Part shown: positions 22,967 to 33,597 of the stretch, in pieces
Numbering within the stretch: the first letter of the stretch is position 1
Layout of the letters: each line of letters begins with the position of its first letter
Assembly: GCA_011503125.2 (NCBI GenBank)
Contig: WWBZ02000016.1
Coordinates: forward strand, 248,001 to 312,000
Length of the DNA stretch: 64,000 bases
Source of the DNA: Botryosphaeria dothidea
Lineage: Eukaryota > Ascomycota > Dothideomycetes > Botryosphaeriales > Botryosphaeriaceae
Direction: 5' to 3'
The notes under the pieces: generated by a model
Databases searched by the model: none
Told to the model about the DNA's origin: nothing
What the model saw: the letters and a program-made list of their open reading frames with translations, nothing else
Made by a program: the position numbers and the translations under genes

Positions 22967-23323
22967 ATAGATAGATAGATAAATTCAATTTTAAGCTGAT
23001 TTAGCTCCCCGAAGGGTCCATGCAGCTGTGGCTATCTGTAAGGGTATATGGAAGGGGAAACCGTGGCTACTTTCTTGGGATAGCCCGGGTAAAAACCTTC
23101 CCTATCTACAATGGTAGTATCCGCAGATACTCTATTTAGTATGGTTTTTCTATATACCGGTAGCGGTGTCTAAAGTAGGAAGAGTAGCTAAGAGGGAGGA
23201 ACTGTAGAGAGAGGTGACTGTAAATCTTAAGACTAAGCCGTAAGAAGTCCCGGCTTACCTATTTATAAGCGCTGGTAAAGCGCTCTTAAAATTTATTTTT
23301 AGAAGCGCCTAGCTGGCCCTTCT

Positions 23324-23387
23324 CCCCCTTGTTACCGCCAGAGAGAACGCGGGTACGTATGCTTTTATAGTGGGACGTACATGCCAC
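23324..23387. repeat. SINE internal direct repeat, copy 1
   Basis: The 64 bp are about 88 percent identical to 23419-23482 (eight mismatches counted by eye), with a 31-bp spacer. Both contain the core gagaacgcgggtacgt and end in catgccac. The duplication is part of the SINE body. Confidence 0.85.
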
Positions 23388-23418
23388 TTGTGGCCCACCC
23401 TAACCACCTGTGGATTTT

Positions 23419-23482
23419 CCCCCTTATCACCGCTAGGGAGAACGCGGGTACGTGTGCTTTTAACGTGGGACGCACATGCCAC
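23419..23482. repeat. SINE internal direct repeat, copy 2
   Basis: Second 64-bp unit of the SINE body, nearer the tRNA-like head. Differences from copy 1 are mostly transitions. Confidence 0.85.
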
Positions 23483-23487
23483 GAGTA

Positions 23488-23580
23488 GGTAAGCGGTCTA
23501 AGATTCGAACTTAGAACCTGTGCCACCCCAGAAAGGCCAGGTTACCGTGGAAGTGTACCCTACCAGTACACCACCCCGCC
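23488..23580 (-). ncRNA. tRNA-like head of the SINE with pol III A and B boxes
   Basis: On the minus strand the first 90 or so bases resemble a tRNA gene: an A-box-like block near 23565-23575 and a B box near 23500-23511. The acceptor stem does not pair cleanly by eye, no CCA-compatible end is visible and the anticodon arm is unclear, so this is a tRNA-derived promoter rather than a functional tRNA. Confidence 0.7.
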
Positions 23581-23594
23581 CTATCCTTTATATA
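23581..23594. repeat. Target-site duplication, right copy
   Basis: Perfect match to 22952-22965 on the other side of the SINE; it defines the insertion boundary at the tRNA-like head. Confidence 0.9.
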
Positions 23595-24261
23595 ATAATA
23601 CTCTTTAATGCCCAACCCCGCATCGGCACTCTCTCTCGGATCTTTAGTATCCTCGGTTATTTATTTATCGCTCATGTGTACAAACAAGCCTATCGACCTC
23701 CCTCTTAGGAGATAGGCAGAATCTACTCTCTTGTCTGACCTCACAACTCTTCACTCTAAAATCCAACAAAATCACTTTGTTATTTTGAATGAAATGGACT
23801 ACTGAAATTGATTTAGGCACCCCGTTCCCGGCTCACGATCCCAGGAAAGTGTTCAGACTCAGAGGAATACCGCAAGCATACTCGGAGTCTAATCATGCGG
23901 AATCATTAAGAAATATTCCTGGTCTTTGAACAGACATTTACGTACGAATAGAGTCATTGGCGTGTATTCCAGATCAACAGGACGTTAAATGTGCTACTCG
24001 ACGATTTCGATAATTGTTGTGGAATGGGTTGAAATCGTAGAGTGTTCGCGGCCGTGTGGATACGTGGCGTATAGAGCGTATCGATGAGACGACAGGCCAA
24101 ATCACGTTGGACCTGGATGATCATTTTCATGGCATAACCCCTCTTTATATTGATGGTAATGGAACCAATAGTGTTAAGTCTTGTTGATACGAGTAGAAAT
24201 AGCAAACTAAGCTAATTTTTGGATATCACTCGTTTTTGAGACAAATCGTGTCTCACTATAT
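23595..24261. other. AT-rich spacer after the SINE
   Basis: No gene is supported. An 83-codon minus frame at 23954-24205 has no recognisable content. Confidence 0.4.
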
Positions 24262-24358
24262 ATCTTAGGCACAATAACTTGTATAAGAGGCAAGCGGGTT
24301 ACCTACTCTCTCCCTCTTTATGCCAATCATCAATGGATCATCGTTGTTCATCAACATT
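24262..24358 (+). pseudogene. Fragment related to the membrane-protein gene at 5184-7126
   Basis: This stretch is alignable with about 6930-7024, including 37 identical bases (24320-24356). In one frame it reads LPTLSLFMPIINGSSLFIN, matching PPTPFLLMPIINGSSLFIN at the first locus. I interpret it as the remnant of a second copy of that gene's 3' end, now directly in front of a hydrolase pseudogene. Confidence 0.5.
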
Positions 24359-24376
24359 CCAACACTAATTCATTAG

Positions 24377-25571
24377 CATCATTGCTCTATCAGGTCTCAA
24401 TGGTCATGCCTTTGGGTCCTTCCAAACACGAGGTAGTCTATGGATGTGGCTTAAAAAAAGCTTTGCCCCACCAGATCAAAGATGCTCGAATTTTCGTTTA
24501 CGGATATGATACCAAGCTCGTTGAGAGTTCATCTTTTCCAAGTCTCAAACACCTGGGGCAAGTTCTCTATTTGACTATAAGGAACATGCGCGAGGCCAAA
24601 TTCGTAAGCCGAATAGTCCCAAACTATGTGTTCATGGTTTCTGCTGACCTATCACTTAGAAATCAGGGGATTCTGTGCCACTAATTCTCATCGGACACAG
24701 TCTTGGGGGACTTCTCATCAAAGAGGTCAGCGTCGCAACCTGGCCCTCGACCATTGAAGCTGACTAAATATCCTAGATGATTACAATCATGAATGAAGAC
24801 AGAGATCGTGTCAATAGCACCATCCTTCATTATATCCCGGGAATCTTGTTCTTCGAAACACCACATGCAGGAATGAACATCGGTCCCCTTGTCCAAACGA
24901 CCCAGGAAAGGCCAAACTGGAAGCTGGTGGAAAGCTTAGATATCGATTCGCCATCTCTAAAAATACTTGATGATCGATTCCATACCACAGTAAGATCATT
25001 GAATCCCGCGCCTGAGCTTATTGCGTTCTTCGAGACCAAGCTCTCTGCTTCGGCGCGCAAGGTAACACACTTTCCATACCGGCCTCTCTCCTGGAGAAAC
25101 TTTGTTAATATGCAGCTGAATCAGGTTGTCTCCGAAGACAGAGATGGCAACATCCGGAAACGGTACCCCATCGATCGTGACCAATCAGACATGGTGAAGT
25201 TTGAATCGTGTTACTATCTTTACTACAATATCGTTCGTAATCATATTAGAAGCCTCCTCGAGCAGCCGCGAGATAGGTTAGATCTTGAAATTGGGTTCTA
25301 GGATGAGCAAAGCTCTCCGATGGAAAGGGTCGGAAATCAATGTTCGGAGTCTTCGATTCAGGAGAATCCAAATCAGCAGAACTTAAAAGAGGACTCGCAC
25401 AAAGATGAGACTGAGCATCAGGAAGATTCCAGGAAAGAGGACAGTGGCGAAGCTCAGACAGGGCGAAAAAAAAAAAGGACTGCATGGACGCAGCCGATTT
25501 TTGAGACGCATGAGGTTCACGCGGCAATAGATAACAAGATCTGTTCTCTTCTCTTCGTAAAGCAGTGGTAG
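24377..25571 (+). pseudogene. Broken alpha/beta hydrolase (DUF676/SERAC1-like), copy B
   Basis: An exon preceded by a TAG acceptor begins IIALSGLNGHAFGSF, collinear with VIALPGLNTHAFASF of copy A. It reads MWLKK into an A7 run (24453-24459), after which the protein continues in the next frame (ALPHQIKDARIFVYGYDTKL). Removing one A would restore the frame. Introns 24604-24659 and 24726-24776 bracket SGDSVPLILIGHSLGGLLIK, with the GHSLGG nucleophile elbow. The last exon has GILFFETPHAGMNIGPLV and runs to a TAG at 25299-25301. The same frame then stays open to 25571 with an acidic, Glu/Lys/Gln-rich tail. A 5' exon is missing. The A7 shift could be a sequencing error, but the missing first exon and the stop argue for decay. 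Confidence 0.65.
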
Positions 25572-28500
25572 TCGTGCAGCGAGACAAAAAGTACTGGGAT
25601 TCTCCCTCCCTTCTCTCGCGTGGGTATTCAGTTCACCAGTGCCACCAACATCGACCCTTCAAGCAAGTATCACTCGTCTGCAGGCACAAAGGAAACGCCA
25701 GCCCACGTACGTGTACAAGTAGTAGGGAAGACCTCCGGTATGATGGTCTATGCTCGACGGCTCTGTAAATTATCGATTTCATGTTGTCTAATAGTACGCA
25801 AATGAACTACCACGGCAGTCCTACTTCTTCGATACGAAAACCGTATGCTCTCGATGGAAGCACTCTCGTTCAGACATAAAATACCTCTTCGGATCCATGT
25901 TTCCCTCACCTTCAGCGTTGTTGGCGAGAAACAGCGTCGACGGCCCGGAACGAGCAGACGGACGATCGCGCGCACGCCAAGATTCGTCGAAAGCTTCGCA
26001 ATACAGCTGGCAGCTGCATGCAGGAGTGCCGAAGCGTTGCATATATCTGATCCACGTCAATCAGTAGCAATTGCGACGTGGTAGTTGCGTGCCATAGGAG
26101 ATAGGAAACACCACGATACCGAGCACTGGGGCTTTCGGAATTAGATATTCTGCTATCATGTGTGCCTCGAACACCTTCAAACGGGTGCACCGGGCTTAGA
26201 AGTGTCTTCCGTCCCCTTGCCACGGTGATACGGCTTGGAGGAAAAGGCAGCCTTGCGACTCGATCTTACCTTGGCAGCGACAGAGGGCAGGGAAGCATGA
26301 GTAGTGGCGGCGCAGGTGATGAGCAGAAGAGGCGAGATAGACTGCTGCCAGAGAGACGGTTCGTCTGAGAACATTGCGATTCTCGCCAACAACGGGCCCG
26401 CCATGGGTGAGGCGTGCCGCTTCGAACTGGCGGCATCAACTGGCTCATTGAACAGCCGATCGTCCACTCAGAAATAAGTTTCACAACAGATGTCCTGCGG
26501 GGTACAGACCTTTTCAAAATGTGGGCGCAGGTGCCTGGGAATGAACATGTTTTCGCAAGTACGATAACGTGGCTGTTGGCTGTTGGCCAAAAGGAAATTC
26601 ATAACGCCCGGAATCGCACGCCTCATTATCTACCAGTCGAGGCGGAAACAGTCATTTCGGCACGGTTGTGTAACACCTAAAGGCATTCCATTTGCAAATA
26701 TCAAAGAAAAAATTCAAGACACTTTGGAAAACGGACTTTGACAAAGAAAATGGTTAGTTCAGGTTTGACGTTCGCTTGATCTGCGGAGCGTGGCTGTGAA
26801 GAGGCAGTGAGGGTTCGTCAAGTGTCGCAATCCAGGGTCTTCTATCTGAGCAGATGCGGACCTCACTGCATTTAAATTCAGAGTATAAAAGTTGAAATTC
26901 AGCATGCAAAAGTAACTTCCACTCTCTCGGAAGCGGTTGTGCTGAGGTTGCAAGACTTGCGATCCGGATACGTACCAAGGGTAGTTCAGGCCCTTGTTTC
27001 AGAGGCAGATCACGGAGGCTGAAACAGAGAGGAGGAGAAAGGAGAGACCTCCAATGCCGGAGGTTCGAGACATATTTGGGGAGTTATATAGCATGACTAT
27101 ACTTCATCCAGGACTGAACGCCGTGGCTAGAGCGAACATGAGACGGAGCTTTGCGGACTTATCGCGAAGTCATTGGGGAGCACGCGCGTTCAAGAAAAGC
27201 AGAAGTACAGGAGGCTGAAGAATTAGAGCGGCAGGGGAATCGTTCTTTCAGAAGCGGAAAGGTGGTGAGACAGGTGGTGAGAGGGCGGAGCAGATTGGAA
27301 TGTCGCAGTGGGGTGGTGCGGTACGGTTCGTCTGGTGGGAAAGAAGGAGGAGGCAGGGTTTACCGTTCTGGATCGGAGGGCGGTTGGCAGGTCCGAACCA
27401 AGCCACATTCTTCATCAGGCGGCAATTAGGCGCCTCTAGAGGGTCGTCTCTGGTCCTATCAGTAAGCCTGGTGTTTGCGAGGGCGGAACACGGCTAGCGG
27501 CACGGGAGGCCGAAGCATTGGCGATGTTCCAAGCAGGCGCAGCAAAAGCAAACTGGTGGCCGGCCGCAACGCATCCACGAGGGCGTCAGCCGGCAACGTC
27601 ACGCTGGTGTGCGGCGCACTCCTTGCGCATCCGTTCTCGGATTCGTGACAGGGCGGATTGCGCGACACGAAGCTGCAGAGGCTGAGAGCAAACGGACGCG
27701 CACGCGCGGCGGAGCAGTCGAGCTTCCGCGAAGCCGAAAAACAGAAGCAGGCTGGGGCGTTTGCGAGCAGTGTATACGGAGGATCTACAGAAGACAGGTG
27801 CGCAGGGAGGCCCTCAGCCACTGTCCGGCTGGAGGCTCTGCTGCCATTGATAGTCATTCTCAGAGCGGCAAAGGAGCTGCGCGTTTTTCGTAAAAGTCGG
27901 TGGCGTGGCCCCACGGGGACCACATCGGGGAGGCCAGTCGGGTCGGAGATGGTCGCAAATAATAGGCTCATCTCAGCATATTATTGTTCAAGTTTGCTGT
28001 AGTGATGGCGGCAATTTCCCTCGCTGCGGCTCTGACTCGAGTGGCGAAGCTTCGTATTGTTTCGCGCAACATTCCGTGCTGACAGCGATGGTGAGGGAGC
28101 GAGGAGGTAGCGGCCAAGGCCGGAGGGAGTGGGCTGCGGCCGAGATGGGCGCACTGTGGGATGTACCGGCGCGGACTATTCGCAAGAGGCAGCGCTCGGC
28201 CGTGCAATTGAGATTGCGACGTCACGGAACTGATGGACCATCATGCCCTCTCGCTCGTCACTCTGGCCGTCTGGCGCCCCCCAGCCCCTTTACCGGCCTT
28301 AGTCAGCCTTGCAGCGACCCTGAATGGGCCAAGCTTCACCTGCGCTTTCCATCAACCACCACGACGACAACCCCAACACCCTCGCCAACACTGCCCGCGC
28401 TGCACGCAATTGCTGCCCATCGCCCTCGCGCTCTCTCCCATCCAAGCGTCGCGCGCGCTGCTGATCTCCCGCGCCCGCCGCTCTGGTTGCCGGCGGCCAC

Positions 28501-28635
28501 TCGACGCGTCGCGTTCTGTGTTTTCGCTTGGCATTCTGGCACCAGTCAAGAGTGAACACAGCCGCCACCTGACACACGTCGACAACTCAACCCAACCTCA
28601 CCTCATGCCACTTCCATCGCTCGCGCCGTAGAGCC
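25572..28635. other. Three-kilobase interval without a supported gene
   Basis: Many overlapping frames of 60-200 codons occur on both strands, none with a recognisable domain or coherent exon chain. The part at 25.6-27.0 kb is of mixed composition and could contain further gene relics. The part at 27.2-28.6 kb is GC-rich and probably includes the promoter and leader of the nuclear-protein gene at 28636. Confidence 0.45.
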
Positions 28636-30162
28636 ATGGTTTCCCATCAGAACACCCTGCTGGGCTATTTCCCTTCCCTTCAAAAACCTGCCTCCTCTCC
28701 CGACCCATCCCACCCGCTTCCGCATTCCTCAGCAGACGCCCAAATGTCTCACAGCCCGCCCGCCGAAGACGTCAAGCCTCGCGCTTGCTCTGTCCACTCG
28801 GTCAGCACCGTGACTGGCGACGACCAGGGCCGCTCCAAGCGCAAGGGTTCGCGAGCAAAGCACAGCTGGGAGTACGTTCCCGTCGATCCCGCCGAGGACG
28901 AGGTACCTCCGCCGACCGCCACCAGGCTGGAAAAAGAGCTCTACAGCTCTTTCACCAACAACTTCCTCAGCGGCCAGGGCCGTCGCACCAGAGCCGCCGC
29001 AATCAATGCTTCCCAGAATTTCCACGAGCATTCGGGCTCAGAATCCTCTCCTTCTCACCCAGCCTCTGAAAACGGCTTTTCCACTACCACTACTACTACT
29101 ACTACCACCACCACCAACTCTGCTGCCTCGCCTGCGAGCTCACCAACTCCTCCGTCAGCTCCAAATGCCATCCGCAAGCGAAAGGATTCGGCTGCTCCCA
29201 CGTCAGATTCTCACAGGAAAAAGCCCAAAACCTCAACTCCTGCCCCACCCGCTACTTCCGACCCACCTTCTGCCACTGTCGCATCAGCGACCACATCTGC
29301 CATTCCAGCGCCAGCCTCATCGTCGCCTCCCCCTCACCAGGCTCCAGCCGTTCAGCGCGCGCAATCCGTGCAACAGGACAGGTCTGCTGCCTCAGCCGTG
29401 ACATCACGTGCTACAACCGACGGCAGCCAAGCCAAGGATTCAGGCAAGCGCAAATCTTCCGTCTTTGACGACGCGACCAACAAAACGAAGACCAACAAGA
29501 GGTCCGACTCCAAGCCGTCTCCGGCCCCCGATCCTTTTGAGAACCATCGCAAGCGCAAGACTTCACCCGCCGCCGACAAGATGGGGCCGAAAGTGAAGAA
29601 ACCCAGGACCACCAGCACCGCCACCACCGATGCCGCCACAAAATCGGCTAAGGCGGCAGCGATGCAGAAGCGCGATTCTCTCCTCCAGGAGGACGTCTAC
29701 GCACAGGGCCTGCCGTGGTCGCACGATGTACCGCACCACAACTCGCAGCAGCAGAGCAACGGTCGTCAGCACCAGCAGAATTCTTCTCATCACAACAAGA
29801 TCCATCATCATTACAAGCAGCAACGCGCCAGCATCGCCTACCCCTACTCACCCACCCGCGCGCAGCTTGCCGAGCAGTTGGAGGAGATCACGCACCGCGG
29901 CATCGCCGGCGGCCCCGCTAACTTTTCGTCTCTGCGCGAGTACCGGGCTGCGTGTGCGGCTGAGGCGGCGTGGCAGGAGCGCGACCAGGAGGTTGTCGAG
30001 CGCATGCTGGACAACCCGCGCGTGATCGAGGTGTTGAAGAGGCTGAGGCAGTTGAGCGCAGAGATCGAGGCAGAGAGGACGAGTGGGAAGGGCATGGGCA
30101 AGGGCCATGGAAAGGGCGGAAGGAAGAGGAAGGTGTCGCATGATCTGATGGATGGTGATTAG
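28636..30162 (+). CDS. Low-complexity nuclear protein with N-terminal PIP-box-like motif
   Basis: Single exon, 508 residues; the ATG at 28636 is in an excellent context (gccATGg). Residues 5-12, QNTLLGYF, fit the PCNA-interacting consensus Q-x-x-[LMI]-x-x-[FY]-[FY] exactly. The rest is largely disordered and Ser/Pro/Thr/Ala-rich. It has an 11-Thr run encoded by an ACT/ACC microsatellite (29083-29115), repeated basic clusters (IRKRKDS, HRKKPK, GKRKSS, HRKRKTS, KKPRTTS, GRKRKVS) that should act as nuclear localisation signals, and a His/Gln-rich patch. The C-terminal 90 residues form a likely helical segment (AQLAEQLEEITHRG, VIEVLKRLRQLSAEIEAER). I do not recognise the family. A role in replication-linked chromatin work is inferred from the PIP-like motif and NLS only. 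Confidence 0.8.
   Translation: MVSHQNTLLGYFPSLQKPASSPDPSHPLPHSSADAQMSHSPPAEDVKPRACSVHSVSTVTGDDQGRSKRKGSRAKHSWEYVPVDPAEDEVPPPTATRLEKELYSSFTNNFLSGQGRRTRAAAINASQNFHEHSGSESSPSHPASENGFSTTTTTTTTTTTNSAASPASSPTPPSAPNAIRKRKDSAAPTSDSHRKKPKTSTPAPPATSDPPSATVASATTSAIPAPASSSPPPHQAPAVQRAQSVQQDRSAASAVTSRATTDGSQAKDSGKRKSSVFDDATNKTKTNKRSDSKPSPAPDPFENHRKRKTSPAADKMGPKVKKPRTTSTATTDAATKSAKAAAMQKRDSLLQEDVYAQGLPWSHDVPHHNSQQQSNGRQHQQNSSHHNKIHHHYKQQRASIAYPYSPTRAQLAEQLEEITHRGIAGGPANFSSLREYRAACAAEAAWQERDQEVVERMLDNPRVIEVLKRLRQLSAEIEAERTSGKGMGKGHGKGGRKRKVSHDLMDGD
29083..29115 (+). repeat. (ACY)11 trinucleotide repeat coding for threonine
   Basis: Eleven ACT or ACC codons in a row inside the 508-residue nuclear protein. 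The length is likely to vary between isolates. Confidence 0.9.
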
Positions 30163-31913
30163 GCGTGACGGCGATGGAAAGTGATGGAAGTTTGGGTTTG
30201 GTCAAGAGTGACGGAGATGAGAGGCTAGGGCGCGCTCGCTTGGGATTGAAGAGTGCACAGTTGACGACGATACGACGATTGAGACGGTTGGATCGATTCA
30301 GAGCGAGCGAGTGGAGCTTTTCTTGTTTTTGCGTCTGGAAGGTAAAAATTTTAACTTCGAAAGACTTGTCTAAGTACTGGCAACGGAGGTTTGGGGGAAC
30401 GGAGGAGGCAGAGAGGAGCACCATGCGGGAGCAAGAATCTTTGGCGAAGATTGACGGTGGCGAAGGGGCTTTCGGTTTGGCTTCAAGACTGCTTTGGAGA
30501 GAAAGAGGCGCGACGACGACGACCCCGATCACATCAGCTTTCCCAGATTGCCAGACACATCAGCTTCCTCGAGTTTTTCAGCTTTTTTTTTTTTTCATTC
30601 GAGTATTCGACAAAAAACACCATGATATCCACCGATTGCGATAAACAAAGAATTTGGTTTTTGGTTTCGACTCTTTTCCTCCCCCGAGGGCGCTACTGGA
30701 TCTCCTTCTTTTCGAGTGATTCAAGATCCCTTTTTGGAATTCACTTTCTCTCGTTTTTCTCATACGGCCAGGTCTCCTTTTTAGGAGGTGGTGGCTTGTA
30801 GGTTTTTGTGATGGTGAAGGCTACAACGGTGAAGAAGACTGGGACAACAAGGCGCCTCAAGGCAAAACAAATCACGGAGTTCTTTTCAATATGGTTAGCG
30901 CGTGCTTTTCAATTATAAGGCTTTTTTTTCTCTGCGTGGATCGATGGCTGTTCATGTAGCAGTAGGCTTCAGAAGAATCAGTATCTCTCTTTCTACTTTT
31001 CTAAAGACTTTGCCTTGGGCTCTGCCCTTTCCTGGCCGTAGCGGACTGCTTCCAGGCTGCCACTTGTTCATCCGAGAATCTTCCTCTCCTGATGTCTCTG
31101 TCGCCGGTGTCCTCGACCGCCCCCAAATGACGAGCGTGACGACGAGCATGACGTATGTATATGCTCTGGCGACGTGGGGGCTGCCTTCGTGACGTGCAGC
31201 AATTTTTGTGGGTAACACGTATCAGTGATCGCTCCAAGCAGGGACATGCACGTTCCTTTTTCTTCATGCACGCAACCATTGACCTCACGTCGCTGCTCTT
31301 ACTGCTGATCTGGATGAACATGTCTTCTTCTGCGATGAAGATGAGATGAGGTGAAGGGGTGGGCTGAACGCCAGCCCCCCGCCCGCCTCTCCACACACGC
31401 AGAGCTGACAAGGCTGACCTATCGGCGCATTCGCTCAGCTTATGTCACGCTCGCGCTTTCCACCAGTCTCACGGCACTGGGGCGCTTTTGCGTACGACGG
31501 ACGGCTTTGTTGTTCTTTTTGTCTCTGCGGCTGAGGTTGTCGGTTCCAGTTTCCTTTTTGCTGGGCAAAATGCCTCAAGATGAGCGGTTCGAGGAAGAAA
31601 AGTATAACGTGAGGACAGCTGTTCACAACTCTAAACTCTTACGTGAAGGCCCAGCAGAAGACCTCAGCATTGTCTGCCGGTTCGGCGCATGCGCTACTAG
31701 GCAACGGCGGAAGACGAGAGATCATCACGTCGAGCGGTGGAGGAAAAGCTAACCCTCGATCTAGGTAGCGTCCCTGCCACTCCATTTTCCCTGACCCGCC
31801 CAACAAAGCGCGCCAGCTCATCACCAGCCCGTTGCCGCGGTGATTCGAAGACGACGGGGGATCCAATCAGCAGGCCAGCCTGACGAGCGTCGCGCGCGCG
31901 ACAGAGGGAGGGG

Positions 31914-31944
<31 letters not shown>

Positions 31945-33597
31945 GCGAGGAAGGCTAGGGATCATGACGTCGTCCCCAACGCGAGGGGCGTCCAACCAAC
32001 GCCAACATGACCCACCACGTTGTTGTTGTTGTTGTATTTTGCTCGAGCTGCGCGAATCAGTTGCACTGTTATTCTGTTGTCCTTCCCCCCAGTTTTGCGC
32101 AATCGCTTCTTATCCACGGCCCGTGTTGACGTACATTCGCCATCCCATACCCCCTACCGGGCCGGGCCGGTAGGTGATGGGATGGCACACGCACGCACAC
32201 ACAAGTCGTTAGTGTTTTGGGTAGCCTGATGCTGCCTGCTAGCGCTTGCAGTGCACCGATCGAGGTCCCGCAGCTGCAAAAAGTCAAAAGCACGCGGCCC
32301 GTCGATAGCCTTTTGTTGTTCTTTTCACCGTCGCCCATGCTGCGCAGACGAGTTCGCAAGTCGTGCGCGTGAAGCCATCTGGATTTGTGAGAGCGAGCGC
32401 GAGTGCTGTGCGTTTGAGCGCGCGCGTCGTTGCGATCCGGAACAGGGAAGTGCAAGTTGCATTGCGTCAAGTGGTGTTTCAGCTAGCTGGCTAAGGGGGT
32501 GTTGCGTGTGTATGTGTGGGTGACGGACAAGGGCCTTGGTTGGACGCCCGCCTGCCTCTGTGGGGTAGCGCCCTCGAGCGCATCGAAGACCCTTGCTGGC
32601 TTTTCTTTCTCGCCCTCTTCTCTCCATTTCCATTCGTGCCTTGCTTTGACGCTCAGCTGTCGGTGTGCAAACCTAGTCGAGCTGCCGTCTCATTGGATGC
32701 TTGCTTGTTTCTGTGAAGACGAGCGACCTCGACTTGGCGCTGCCGCTGCTGCTGGGCATGTGGCAGCGGGCGTATGATAACGGTCCTGTCGTGCGTCACA
32801 TGTCCCGGCTGCGGTGCGTGACGATGCACAACAAAGCAGGTCTCGAGCGCCGTGGCACCACTTTCGCGTCCAGCCTGCAGCAATGCCTGCTGCGCATTTG
32901 ATTATTTTTCCCCCATTCAGCAGGAAAAAACAAAAAGCGGCTGAGGTATTTGTCCCCTTTCTGCCAGCATACCCGTTCGAATTCCAAAAATTCCGGATTT
33001 TTTTCGTTGGATGACAAACTCTTCCCATGGAGCAATCTGTGGAACAGCGTCAGGTGATCTAGCATCATTCATTTTATTCTTTTTGGTAATAGCTGCCTTT
33101 GGGAATCAGACGCTAGGCTCCGCTGCCCACAAGCGGTTTTCTGTAGGGCGAGATAAGTAAGCGGATTTCGCAGAATTCATGGAAATAGACGTAGCTTGTA
33201 GGTAAAATCAAGAAATTGCTTCTATAATCGTACGTATGGATTACTTGCAGTGCAGATATACCACTCGGATATATATAGAGGTGAGAAGTCCGGTGAGATT
33301 GCGTCGAGCGTCTGGGAAGTTATATGAAAAGCTTAGATTCACTCCGCTGTGCCCCGGCTACGGACATAAGACAATTATCTCGCGAAAGGTAAAAGGACGA
33401 CTAGATCACGTATCTCATCTGCGTGAGGATCGAATGTTCGTCAAAGTAATGACGGTAAACATGATGGATTACTCTAATCATCACAGCGCTGCCCAGAACC
33501 AACCAGAAAAGAAGAAACACACAGCAATCGTAACTATTCATCATAACTCATAACATCATCACAACAATCCTCCCCATCCTCTCCCGTACCCCGTAGC
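30163..33597. other. Intergenic region without a supported gene
   Basis: The left part is the 3' flank of the nuclear-protein gene. From 31.0 to 33.0 kb the sequence is GC-rich with CT/GT-rich patches and many overlapping low-complexity frames; none is convincing. The right part is AT-richer. No RNA gene is evident. Confidence 0.45.
31914..31939. repeat. (GA)13 microsatellite
   Basis: An uninterrupted GA dinucleotide run in intergenic DNA. Confidence 0.9.

Larger units (their letters stand above)
22966..23580 (-). mobile_element. tRNA-derived SINE retroposon
   Basis: A 615-bp element lies between perfect 14-bp duplications. On the minus strand it begins at 23580 with a tRNA-like head. An A-box-like TGGTGTACTGG comes about 8 bases in, and a B box AGTTCGAATCTTAG about 70 bases in; together these form an internal RNA polymerase III promoter. 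The body contains two 64-bp direct repeats. The 3' end (lower coordinates) is a short (TATC)n tail at about 22966-22982, typical of SINEs mobilised by a LINE partner. There is no open frame. Removing the element and one duplication restores a continuous 3' end of hydrolase copy A, ending TTT ATA TAA. I do not recognise it as a named fungal SINE family. Confidence 0.85.

Noticed and set aside
23488..23580. A functional tRNA gene
   Set aside because: A and B boxes are present, but no clean acceptor stem or anticodon loop can be drawn, and the sequence continues into a repeat body with flanking target duplications, which fits a SINE.
16857..25571. A secondary-metabolite cluster around the P450
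   Set aside because: No backbone synthase, no intact tailoring partner and no cluster regulator; the neighbouring reductase and hydrolases are broken.
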